Translations under genes and position numbers: made by a program | Assembly: GCA_013365325.1 (NCBI GenBank) | Contig: JABVXV010000051.1 | Coordinates: 124,001-188,000 of the forward strand | Source: Dipetalonema caudispina | Taxonomy: Eukaryota > Nematoda > Chromadorea > Rhabditida > Onchocercidae | Reading direction: 5' to 3' | Length of the DNA stretch: 64,000 bases | Shown here: one piece after another, positions 46,401 to 58,632 of the stretch | Layout: each line of letters opens with the position of its first letter | How positions within the stretch are numbered: the first letter of the stretch is position 1 | The notes under the pieces: model-generated | The model's input: the letters and a program-made list of their open reading frames with translations, nothing else | What the model was told of the DNA's origin: nothing | The model's database searches: none

Positions 46401-49400
46401 AAATGAACCATAATAATTTCGCCTTTTTTGTTTCGTACCAAATGTAAAAGATCACCCAGATCACAGTATTCGGTGAGAAGCATAACATTATCATTATCAT
46501 CAATGCTTATACCAAGCATACTTATTAAATGTGGATGATACTTGAGCGATATCATAAATTTTATTTCCTGTAATCAATTCTGCTTCGCGCTTTAAATTGT
46601 TTCGATCCTTATTTAAAATAATATGTTAATGTTCTTTCTTCCTCTTCCCTCTTCCCTTATTCACAATATGTTTAGTAGATTAGAATTGAAATTATGTTAA
46701 AATAGTTAGAAATGAAAATATGCTTTAATCATGTCTGTCAGAAAAGAGAAAAGATTGTTGGAAACTACAGAAATCAAGCAAATGTATTAGCTCGAATTGA
46801 CAAACAGGTCAAAGGTTACTCCTGTATATGATTTTTTTCTTTTCTATGTTGAAACTAATTTCATTTGCTCTATCGTTAGGGATGATATGAAGAGTAATTG
46901 AAATAATTAAACTAATCGCTAAATGATTTGTCATTGAATTCAGTAATTTAATATGAAATTTCAAATATTTTTTCAAATTTTTTTCCTTCTGCAATGATTA
47001 AATTATGTTCGAATTTGATTACTTGTAAACAGACTGCAAATTGATTTCCTTTGCCAAAAATTGCTCTTTTAACTATTACTCGTTAAAATATTGCATTTCA
47101 ATTATTTTTGAAATATTTAAAATGATGAAACCTGCATGAAGTCAGCATGTGCTGTATCATCCGCAATAGATGGAAGCATTTTCACTGCACACATACAATC
47201 TTTGAATGCTCCATTAATTGCCAACGATGGATGTATTTTACAAATTGGTGCTAATCCCTCAATAGCACCTAAAAAATAATGAAAAAAAAAATTAGGAGAA
47301 AATTTAAATAAAAGAAAAGAAAAAAAGAATCACATTGCAATTATTTGCAAAAGAATAATTATTATGGAAATTTGATTAAATGTTACTATCAGTGATGTTG
47401 TTGACAAGATCCCATTCATAATCATTAGCATAGTACGATAACAATAAGCGATATTTTTAATCAGTCTTCGTTAGTCAACATAAAACCATCACCGATTTTA
47501 ATATTATTAGCATAATTTTGTCCAAAAATACTAATAAATTGTAAAATTACGATTATTGACGATTGCCGGTGTCATGTAATTGTCAGGAATACATTTTTAT
47601 AAACAACTACAATTTATTTTAAATCGTTTGAAAAATTTCAATTACTCGAAGCAAAATGTCAATTACAACTTATCAATGTTTTTTTCAGGAATTATTCTAT
47701 TTTAAATTATGATCATTTCTTGTATAAATGAATTGATTAAAATACTACGAAAACAATGCAATATGCAAAATTGTAACCTTTATAAACGTTGCAAAATGTT
47801 CCAGAAGCAAGTTTCATTTCATGAAATACCACCAGTCGAGATTTTTCTAATAACCATAAATTTTCGCTTAAAATAAAGAAAGGAAATTAAAGAAGCAGAT
47901 GATAAAAGATAAGGTTTTTTCTTTTTTCTCTGAAGGAAAATTTTTTTTTTTCGGAGAGAAGATTGTCCATAGAAAGCATCAATATTCTTGAGATAGGTTG
48001 AGAAGGTATTACATCATCTTTACAGATTCTCCAACTTAACCTTATCTTATCATTCGTTCTCAACTTTAAGAATTTGTCACCTAATGGGAATCTTGAAATT
48101 TCTTAACATCTATCATCGAAAAGAAAAACGGAAACATGAAAGAACTCCCAACCTTTTCTGGGAAATCCTAAGGTTTTAGGACCAACTTTACGATCTCCAG
48201 AAAAATTTCATCTTAATATTTCTTCACCATGCCACAATATCGACAAACAGTTGTGAGATGCCGAAAAAAAAAAAGAAACATTTACGGAAAGCAAAGAAAG
48301 CTCTATACAAGACGGAAAAGAATACTATTTGAGAAAAAATAATTTGAACGAACAAGCACGAAGAAGTAAATTAAACCTAATAAAATTAAGCTTAATAAAT
48401 CTATGTATCTATGTTAATAAATAAGATTTAACACCCAAATAATTATCACAATAAAAAACTTGAGTATACACTTACACGTCATGAAAACGTTTGTGACATC
48501 GATCATCTTCAGCTTTATAATGATTCTGTGATCTTCCGATACTAATCCCTGTCATCTTCTTTATCGTCCTTTTTCCATCCCAACAAAAACCACAATTATA
48601 TGAATGATGATTTGTATCATTTTGTGATTGCGAATTTTGTCGCAACCATTTTCGATGTATAATAACAATAAGAATGATCAATACGAGGAACAATAATGAT
48701 AAGCCAACAACAAATCCCAGTTTTGCTGCAAATGATCAACTTTCATATTGCTGCATGTTGAATCTTTGTTGACTTTTACATTTAGCATAATTTCTTAATT
48801 TTAAATTCAGTTTCGATTACATTCCCCTTTATTCATTTCTCTATTTAAAATTCATGCTATGCAAATGAATTTTCAAATGAAAAGATGATACAAACTGACG
48901 TAGCACAAGTCCAAAAATTAACGAATTTCATATTTCGAGGTTTTATCTGTTGTTGCTTCAGCCGTTCGATTACATGTGATAGAGGAAAGTTAAGAGTCGT
49001 TGATAGTAATTATTTAGTCAGAGTGATGGATGAAGCGTAATTAAGTGAAACAGATAAGAAAAGTACTTAGAAAAGTAGATTTGTGCTTTTAGTAATGATG
49101 TTTGGGCAACAGGTTGAACTAGATGTACAACGTACCATTTACAACTTTCCCAGTATGAGACAGTAAAACTGAGGAAATTATGTAATCAAGATTTGCGTAT
49201 CATTAAGTTATTCAAGGACTATTAAAAATAAAGTATTTTAATAATTGTTAAATTTTAGAACAAAATATTTAGATATGTTATAATTAAACCTGTAAAGGAA
49301 TATAAAGTTGAATCACTGGTGCTATGCCAGATTGTATTATTCAGGTCATTAGGCAATTCATTAAGTTCCGCATGAGGTGATCGAAATGTTGAATCGACTC

Positions 49401-52400
49401 TCGGATCTTCTGGATTATAATCCATATCATTGCGATCTATAACAAAAATTAAATTATATATGCCGCAAAATAAACAACTGATCCATTTCGTCATAATTAA
49501 CCGTTAAAATTCAAATATCGTGAATTATGTTATATAATAAAAGTCAGATGTTTTCAAATTAGTCTAAATGTTCCAAAAACTATTAACTTAGGTTAGTAAA
49601 GTTAACTAACATATTTATTACAGTTTGTATGATAATTCAATTAATTTACCTAAGTGAGCGTATGTTAACTGTAATTTGATCAATTCTAATATCTTAACAG
49701 AAATAATGATGAGAGATTAATTAAGGATAAGAATGTCTGGATGGATATTTTTTGATAACTTGGAAAATACATCTACGACAAATTAGATGGATTCACTATC
49801 AAAAAGCATTAACAATTACAAGGTATTCTGAATAATTCTTGATATTATAATGATACATTACAATATTTATCACAATAAAAAGGAAGGACATAAAACGTTT
49901 GATATCGTTAAAATAGGTAAAATATTTGAATACGTTTGTATGCAAGGGGATTATTAGTATTAATTTATATAGTAAATGAATGATATGTAAATGGAACGGG
50001 AATATATGACTATAACAAGTAATGAAATAAATTACCATAGTACCATTGTCCTTCTTCTTTTGTATCTTCTGGAATGGATTTATGAGAAGGCCATAACCGA
50101 TTATCAGTATCTGATAACAGTTGGACAGTATTGTCCGATTTTTCGGTTTTTTTCTCATTATAATAATCAGGTAATCGTTTATGATATGCTGTCATTGATT
50201 GTAAATTTTGGTTCGTCTTGCTTGCAACCTGAAATAAGACAGGTAATCACTCTCATCGGATAATTGCTATGATATATTACTGTTAACAGTAGGATATGAA
50301 TGTTGTATGTGTATTTATGTATATCATTTGAAAATTTTGTTTTTGTTCAGCTGTTCGATATTTAAAAATGAAAGAAATTGATTAATATTTTAAATTATAC
50401 TAAATTTCAGTCTAAAAAGAACGATCAAATAGTTTTAAAAGTACCAATTGAATTTTATTAAGAAGATGCCAAAATAACCCTTTAAATTTTCATTCAATTT
50501 TTTTTCAAATAGTTAACTCATTTATTCATTTATTTTTTCAGTTCCTTAAATTATATCGATTAGCTACAACGATAAAACAACAACTATTACAAACCTTGGA
50601 AAAAACTAATCTTTAATAAGTGTAAATTTCGAGAAGGAAAGCAGTAAAATCATTTAAAGTTATAATTAGCGAAAGGGCAAAATATACAAGTTTAGACAAT
50701 AAGGAATAAAACGCTCAATAAATCAGTTAAAGAAATTATTCCAGAAAGTAGCATATATCAATTTGTCATAATCAGAACAAGAAGGAAATTTAAAAATTCA
50801 TTTTAACTTTTTAAATTTTCAACTTACTCATGACATTTATGAAATATTCACAGAATAGCAAATTCCCATACAAGTGCAGTTTATTTAAGTATTAGTTTGC
50901 CCCTTTTTTCAATGATTTTATCACACGAAGTATTTTGAGGTGTACTAAATTCTTGAAGTGATGTCTAACTCATCCGTACTGTCAATTTTCACCAATTACA
51001 GAGAAAATTAAGTTTGAAATATAAATTTTACACTTAGAAGGTGTGATTTTCATGTTTTAGATTGGTATAATTTGCTATTAATATATTAATAATATTGAAA
51101 ATTATTCAACAATTCGTCAAATTTCAATTATCCAAACGAATCGTAACAATAACTTCATTCGAAAATATCGAAATGACATCCTGAAGAATAAATTTTCCTT
51201 AACGAATTAATTAATACGGGTAGGAAAGACGATACTTTTTTGTTATTGTGCCTATTATTCTGGAAAGAAACAGAAAATAAAGAAAAAAAAAAAAACAAAA
51301 AAGTGGAAAAATGGAGTTTAATAGATGGAAGACAACACTAATTTGGGAATAAAATTGTCATCAAAATTAACGAATAAAGCAAAAATTAAGGAAGGCTTCA
51401 TTAAGAATAATTTTTTATTTCCTTGGTTGGCAAGCTGATGATATAGAAAGGATGAAAATGATCATCGAGAATGACAAACAGATATTTGAAATGTTTGTCG
51501 TATTTAAACAGTGGAAACAATAACTTTGCTTTTTCAATTTTTCTTAATAGTAATAAACAAATTATAGTTTTTTAATTTATACATTTGAGATTGCAAATTT
51601 AAATTCCCGAACAAGGGAGGCAACTAATTAGTAATAATGAAAAGAGTTTGCAAAAGAATTTCGCCTACTTAATTTCAATTCGAATATTTTCGTACCAAAC
51701 TTTTGTGATTTTCTCTTAGATAGATGAAATCGATGTATGCTTAAATTAATTTATTAATGCTTTTGGGTAGTTTGCAGAGCAATAAAGTCTTTAAAAAATT
51801 TAAATTTCAACAGAAATAAGTGAAACTGGAGCAAAATTAAAATATTGCCAATTTAAAGCTTTGTAAATCATTCACTTAGCACTTTGTTTAAATGTTTAAA
51901 CTGTTTTTAATGGATTCTGACTGAAATCTAATACATTTTTATATATTTTATCAAAAAAGATTGAATCGAAGCTCAAAAATGATTTAACTAATGTCCATAT
52001 CTATTATATTGAAGTTAACAATAACAATTTATGTTACATATTGAATAACTAAAATAAATTTTTTTGGTTGTTCTAATTTATTAATAAGCACAAAAAATTC
52101 TTAAATAAACTGAAATGGAAAAAATGGAAAGTAATAATACCTGTTGCAATTTGACAATATCGTTAACAGTTAGCTCATTTTGATCCATTTCAAACTGCTC
52201 TTTTAAAGCAATGTTAGTTAAATTAATTGAAGTTGTAAGGGTGAAATGATATAGTGGTTGTACAGTATAATAAGTTCGTATGAATGAAAGAGGTGTAAAC
52301 GTTGAGGAAGATAGTGATAAAGATAATGAAGATAATGGTAATGATGATAAAGAACTGTTGATAAGTTCGGATTCAGAGAATAACATGAAAAGAATGATTA

Positions 52401-52416
52401 AAATATTCAAAAACAT
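43451..52416 (-). CDS. receptor-like tyrosine kinase, probable pseudokinase
   Basis: Twelve exons: 52416-52141, 50228-50036, 49436-49290, 48725-48476, 47866-47778, 47268-47132, 46567-46409, 46196-46122, 45702-45622, 44702-44575, 44276-44139 and 43604-43451. They give 608 aa with all phases consistent. A signal peptide (about residues 1-14) is followed by a roughly 190-aa ectodomain with no cysteine, a Ser/Leu-rich stretch and sequons such as INLT and NNT. One membrane segment lies at about 208-228, then a basic juxtamembrane region of about 60 residues and a kinase domain at about 300-600. Kept: VAIK-type Lys348, helix-C Glu365, Asn459 of the catalytic loop, Asp472, WMAPESL, the WSYGVLLYE helix and the CW...RPTF end. 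Changed: HRD is HRN (Asn454), DFG is DFA (Ala474), and two glycine-loop glycines are Ala309 and Cys314. The loss of the catalytic aspartate suggests little or no phosphotransfer. The exact receptor family is not recognised; it resembles nematode-expanded receptor kinases more than Ryk or ROR. Confidence 0.85.
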
Positions 52417-53050
52417 CGTTCTTTTTTTCCGCTTCAGAATAACAGCAATAGGAATAAGAATAATTCAGCCATCACTGTGAGTGTGATCGCTCAATCGGTT
52501 GCAAATTTTGAATTTCGTTTGTTGTGCATAGTCTGCAAAAATTGTATAAGCTTAATAGCTTAAAAGGGTTAAAACTAAAGTTGGAGTTGAAAGTTGAAAA
52601 TTAAGATGAAAATGATAAAAAAAACCGCTCATATTAGCTGCTTTTACTATGCACACTATGGTAATATCTGAATAATCTGAAATGATACAATGATATAAAT
52701 GATATAAACAAGGTTAGTAATAATAATAATAGCATAAGACAAACTTTTGTTAAAGGAAATTAAAATACTAAATGCCATCGTTAACACTGTTGAAATTTAA
52801 TCAATTATAAATAGGGGAGCCAAATTTTGATCATCTACCTAATATTGCAGTAACTACATTTAGTCATACTGCACTATTCCGTATATCGACGACGTAACAA
52901 AATAAATGGATATTGATCAACGACGGAAAAAGAAAAAAGTTTAAAACAAGATATAAATTCATCATAAATAAAAAATGACCTATTTATAATTATTTTTCTT
53001 TATTTTCTTTTTTCTTTTCATCTGAAAATTATCGAATTGAAAAAGGAACT

Positions 53051-53081
53051 CTTTTCTTTTCTTTTCTTTTCTTTTCTTTTC
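53051..53081. repeat. (TTTTC)n microsatellite
   Basis: Six tandem TTTTC units, uninterrupted. Confidence 0.9.
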
Positions 53082-53783
53082 AATAACAGCCAATTATTTA
53101 TTTGATTTATCAAATATGAAGATGCATACATATACATATATTATTGATAGTTTAAAAAAATAATTTTTTCTGTAAAATTCATTGGGTGGTATGCATAGAT
53201 TGTTTATATTTGTAAACAAAAATTTCGTAAGCTGAAGAAAAAACTGTAGCATTAGTTAATAATAATAGTACAAGAAGTAATATCAGTGATAATTGCGCAG
53301 AAGAAAAAAAGAAGAGATAAAGTAATTCACTCTTAAATTAAAAAGAGAAGCTTAATAGAATCGAAAAATTGATCGAAAATGAATTGAATTGATACAGGTG
53401 GAAAGCACGGATTTTTGCAGAATGTTATATGAAATTTAGGTGAATTGATGGAATGTTTTCAAAATGCGTGATTGATTGAGTACAAGAAGATGTAGAGGAT
53501 TTACCTGTCGAGAGTAACAAATAACATTAAGATTGATGAAAATGGAGGAGAAAATAGGACTAAAATTTCAATGACGTAATGATTGTAGAAGGTATTTTCA
53601 TCATTCAAATTATCAAAAGATAAAAGATTCCTCCTACCTTTTATGACGAATATACACTGAAAGTCCCTACGCATAACCGATGTAGTTACATGCGAAAAAA
53701 ATTTCAAAAAGTAGTGGAAATAGTGGAAGCAAGTAATATACAAAGGTTTTCCATTTGATTAATAAAGACGCGTACACCTTTTC

Positions 53784-53919
53784 AAGATGATAATATACGT
53801 ACAGTCTTCTGAGATGATGATACATGTGCTGATGGAGATGGGATGATGATACATGTACAGATGGAGATATTCTTCTAAGATGACAATACATTTACTTCGA
53901 AATGATCATACACGTACAT
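53784..53919. repeat. degenerate tandem repeat, about five units of 22-37 bp
   Basis: Units resemble AGATGATGATACATGTACAG with a variable GATGGAGAT tail. They begin near 53784, 53812, 53841, 53877 and 53899. Confidence 0.7.
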
Positions 53920-54913
53920 AGTATGATTATGAAGGCATCATGTTAGAACTTAAAATATGATAGTGGAATATTAAATTAAGACAGAAATATCTTCAATTTA
54001 TCCTTAGAATTTCTGAATCATTCAATAATAAATAATAAATTTTTCACTAATACTTAAACTTAACTAGACCTAGAAAAAAATTTAAAAAACTTCCTGCGCT
54101 AAGAGTTTTTTGATAAATTGATGAATCGAAATCTGGCAATAGAAAAATTTGGAAAGAAAAAACTGTCCTATCCAGTGAGGGAATAAATATTGTTAACTAA
54201 ACAAACAAAAATCACACTGTCACCATCTCCTCCGTATCGTTTCTAAAATTAAATAATTTCTTTGTAGATCGTACAAATATCCACAAATACTTTTACTTCT
54301 CTTAATAGTAAAATACTTATTCTAATTATCTTTAATTTCATTGCTAATTTATCCTGTAAAAGAGATTCCACGTTATTTTATACCACTAATGTAATACAAA
54401 ATCAGCATTGATTAGTCTATCTATATAATTTTGAACTCTTAAAATACTTCTTCTTTTGAAAATATTACGCCAGCTAAGTAATTGAAATGAAATATGATTT
54501 TCATTTTTTACTAACTATTGTGAGCTGAATATTTGTTGTATTCAATTTTATATTTTTGACAGAATTATATAAAACGTCAGACATTCCATGGAAGAATTAG
54601 ACATAGAAATCAAAATCAAATAAATTTATTGCTGAAATTTTGATTAAAAATGCTTTGGTTAAATTATAATTAAATAAAAGGATTTTTAGTATTTTTTCTT
54701 TTCAATTCATTGCTTAGATCGATAAACGAAACCAAAAAAAAAAGGTATGGATAAGAACAATGCTTGAAAAACATGCCTATGACAAAAAAGAAGGTTAGTA
54801 TTTACTGAAGTAACTTGTGTGGAACGATTACGGATGAGTAGTAAAAAGAGTTCATAAAATGTTTACCTTTGACGAAAATGTCAACAAATGTCGTGACAAC
54901 AATGTCAACAATA

Positions 54914-54945
54914 CTTTTAACAGAAAATAATTTTTCTGTTAAAAG
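54914..54945. other. perfect 14-bp inverted repeat with 4-base loop
   Basis: CTTTTAACAGAAAA and its exact reverse complement flank TAAT. No T run follows that would make it a defined terminator type, and no gene lies next to it. It may be chance in AT-rich DNA. Confidence 0.5.
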
Positions 54946-57900
54946 ACAAGAAGATAGAATGATAATGACGAGAAAACGAAGAATGGTTAGGATGGAAAAT
55001 GGCAATAAATATATCATTTACAATCAGACTGGAATGAATGAATAAAATGTACGAAAATAGATTTTACCTCAATTTTCTCTTTTCTTAAATGATCAAATTT
55101 CGAATACATTCAAAATTTTTGTCTTTAAATCGATTATCAAATTACTTTTTTTGAAAAAAAAGAAACGAAAAAGAATTAAAAATTAAGTAATATTAGATTT
55201 TTTGTTAATAATTATCAGATGAAAAGAGAAAAAGATAAATAGGAAATTAGGAAATAGAAGAAGAAATGATAAATAATATTTCATGTGCTATTTATATCGT
55301 TTTTAATTCTTATACGATTAGCTTTATGCAATTTTTGGTTTTCTGTCTTTCAACTTTTGCTTTTCCTAATTATTTTCCCTTCTGCTCTTCGTTATGTTAC
55401 GAAAGTATTGTCGTCTTGGAAATAACAAAGAATGAAGAAGACGTGGTCATTCCCTACTAAAGGTTAAAAGGCAAAGGACGAGGTTATTTGCTATTAAAGG
55501 TTAAAGAGTGATGATAAAATATACGATATTTATTTATTTTTAATATGCATTATTTCTAGTTTTGAGAAATAAAAAATTCGATAAATTCAAGTTGAAAATG
55601 AAATTATTGGTCGTAAATTTTTGTTAGACCAAAACATAGACTTAAGAAAATAAATTATGCACATATAAACGGAAATTATACTAACTTTTCAATAACTAGT
55701 TAAATTAACTAGAAAAATTAATGATTCAATGAGCTCTTGCTAATAAATGAGAGAAAATTTCGGAGAAATAGGTTGAATTAAATTGATACCAATTCCAATT
55801 CATATCAATTCTATTTCAAACCTATTCTATTTCATGTTCAGTGCACACTTTTATGTATCCATAATCAGTCAATATTCCGTATCAATATATTAGCTATTAG
55901 TAATGTATGAATTGCGAGTACTATTCAGTTATTCGGTATAGTAAGTAATTCTTGCTAATTATATGCAATGTCTTCTGTTTCCTGAATCTGAACACGGTTT
56001 GTTTCAACATTTCAGAATAAATTCAACAACGGAAACCATCAAATTATACCCTTTAATTAATTTTTTGGACAAATTCTCATTGATTTATATGATTAATTTG
56101 TTGACAGACGACATTTAATACTTTTTACCTATTCTGTTACTTCTGCTATGTTACTGTTTAATTTGTGGCTTTCGATGTGATTTTTGATTTAGTTTGTTTT
56201 GCTTTCATAAATCTACTTTAATATTAAAAAAAAACCATCAAATAATAGATCCAGTTTATTTGTTTGAATTCCATTTGAAAGTTGGTTTATCCATATAATT
56301 AAGTAAAAGGTATGTTAAATTTGAATAATAAATAATAAATTTTGTTATTGTTTGTAATTTTTAAACTTAGTTTTTCAATTGTTCGATTTTAAAAAGCTCT
56401 TTAATCTCAAAATTTTATTGAACTTCAAATTCAAACCAACCTTTTAGGCAAGTTCCGTTTTTTCCCTACTAAAGTAATGCAAATGAATCACAATAAGCAT
56501 CATTTTTTTAATCCTCATTGAATTTACAGTATATTCTTCTCTTGCAAAAAAGTATTATAACATATTTCAGCCTAAAACTAAAATAAAAAATTTTTGATAC
56601 AACTCCAGGCCAACATAATAATGTCAAACTGATTAAACTTAATCCTATATTAATTTTAAGTATTAACACGAAATGATTATAAATTTAACATAACTATTCC
56701 GATTTTATCCATCTTTCACTCGTTTCAGTAATTACTCATAATTTCATTAATTACATTTGCAACTATCAGTTAGCTAAAAAATAGAACAAATTATAAATTT
56801 TTGTTATCTCTTCTTCCCTTAAAATATATGCAAATTGGATTCATCCATGAAACGAATTACTTTATGATTTCAGATAATACATGGATTCCGTTATATCTAT
56901 CAATGATTCTTTCCATTTGGCCATCGTTGTTATGATCAAAATAATATTCACATTTATGCGAAATGGCAATAATCATAAAGCATAACGAATTACAGTATTA
57001 TTATCAATTTATGAAGACATACAAAAATTAAGGCACTGGGCATGTATATATAATAACAAATAGAAGTTCACAACCGATTATCCTCTCTGCTTGGAAACTA
57101 AATTTTTAATCGAAAAAAGAAAAAATTCAATAAATTTTGCAAATGATTAGTCAAATATTTTTTATATTTTACAATATGAGAAGCTAAATGGGAGAAAAAA
57201 AGAAAACTTCCAAAATTAAATTGACTAATTACTAATTTTACTAATCAAATAAAAATATCATTGGAATTTGAAACATCCTTATTAAAAAAAAAAAAATTGT
57301 ATCAGATGAAAATCTTAATACCGGAAACCGAATTGCTTGCTTAATCCGATCATATATTAACGTTTACTTAAAATCAACTGTTTGACCGTCCTTAATTTAA
57401 ATCTACCCCTTAAATAAAATAGTACGTATATGATACATTATTGGTCAGTTTTTGTGTCAAAAATATGTAAATCAATCATCTATTTCTGTCAGATAATTCC
57501 TGAGATTTACTCCTCTCTCATTCCTCTCCTCATATTCTGTACTTTTCTCATTGTTATAGAGCAGGTAATAATGAGGAAAATAATTTGCTATGACTTCCAA
57601 ATGTTTTCATTCAATCAACAGATAGAAAAAGAAAGAGAAAACAAAAGAGATACAAGGAGGTGTTAATAGATGAAGCAAATTTTAAAGCATAAAAAATTTT
57701 TGAGATTTTAAAACTATTGAACAACAGTCAATCACAAAGATGAATGATCAATTTTAGTGATTTATCAATAAATACAGTTTTATCCCACTTGCATTTTTTA
57801 AATTATCCGTAAATCGCGAAATAAACATAAAATAAATATAAATATCAATTTCGATTCCATATTTCGATCCCATTGTGTAGCAAAGATTGATTTATTTTCT

Positions 57901-58632
57901 CTATCATTAAAATGTTTTCCTTTGTGTTGCCCTATTATCAAATGAATGAAATGAATTCTTTGACAATATCAATTGTAAAAAAGAATTTTAATAATTATTA
58001 GTTCAACAATTTGTTGGCGGAATTTCTTAACAATCTGAATTAATATAACACATTATTGTGGGGAAGCATTCATTGATTAAAACCCAAAAGATAAATTTAA
58101 AAAATTTGAATTTTCCAAATTTATCTAAACTGATTACCGCTAAACAATGTAATCATTCACTGCTTTTCTTTCAGAAAAACAGCCGATGTTACGAATAACT
58201 TAAAAAAGAAAAAAAAACAAAAATTCGTCATTATTAGCAATAATAATGAGAATTTTGATAAACAAATTATCTATTCACTTATTTCTATTTATAATATTTC
58301 AAGGAGTCTGTTTAATTTAGCAAAATTTCGCAAGATATCTGAAAAACTTTTTGCTAGAAATTTTTTTTTCTCCCAGTGAAAGAAAAAGAAAAACATCGAA
58401 CTTGTCATCAATTTTGACAAATTTTCATCATTTAAAGGAGCAGTTTTAGAGAAATAACAGTAAAAAGCAAAGATGAAAGAGATCGTAAAATTGAATTAAA
58501 TTTTAAAAATGAGAAGGAATTCAGGAAAGGAAATGAAAAAAATAGGTAGGAATAATATGAATATGAAACTAACGACAAATATTTATACATCCATTTCATA
58601 TGCATATTTATGTACGTATAACATCACATCGA

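Larger units (their letters stand above)
52417..58632. other. intergenic, about 6.2 kb, no gene seen
   Basis: This AT-rich region is upstream of the receptor kinase gene and downstream of the small membrane protein gene on the same strand. It contains a TTTTC repeat, a degenerate minisatellite near 53.8 kb and a small hairpin near 54.93 kb, listed separately. Frames near 53501, 53667, 54802, 55266 and 57430 show no domain and are probably chance. Confidence 0.4.

Noticed and set aside
54914..54945. Short perfect hairpin as a possible RNA gene or terminator
   Set aside because: Only 14 bp of AT-rich stem and no neighbouring gene, so chance is a sufficient explanation.
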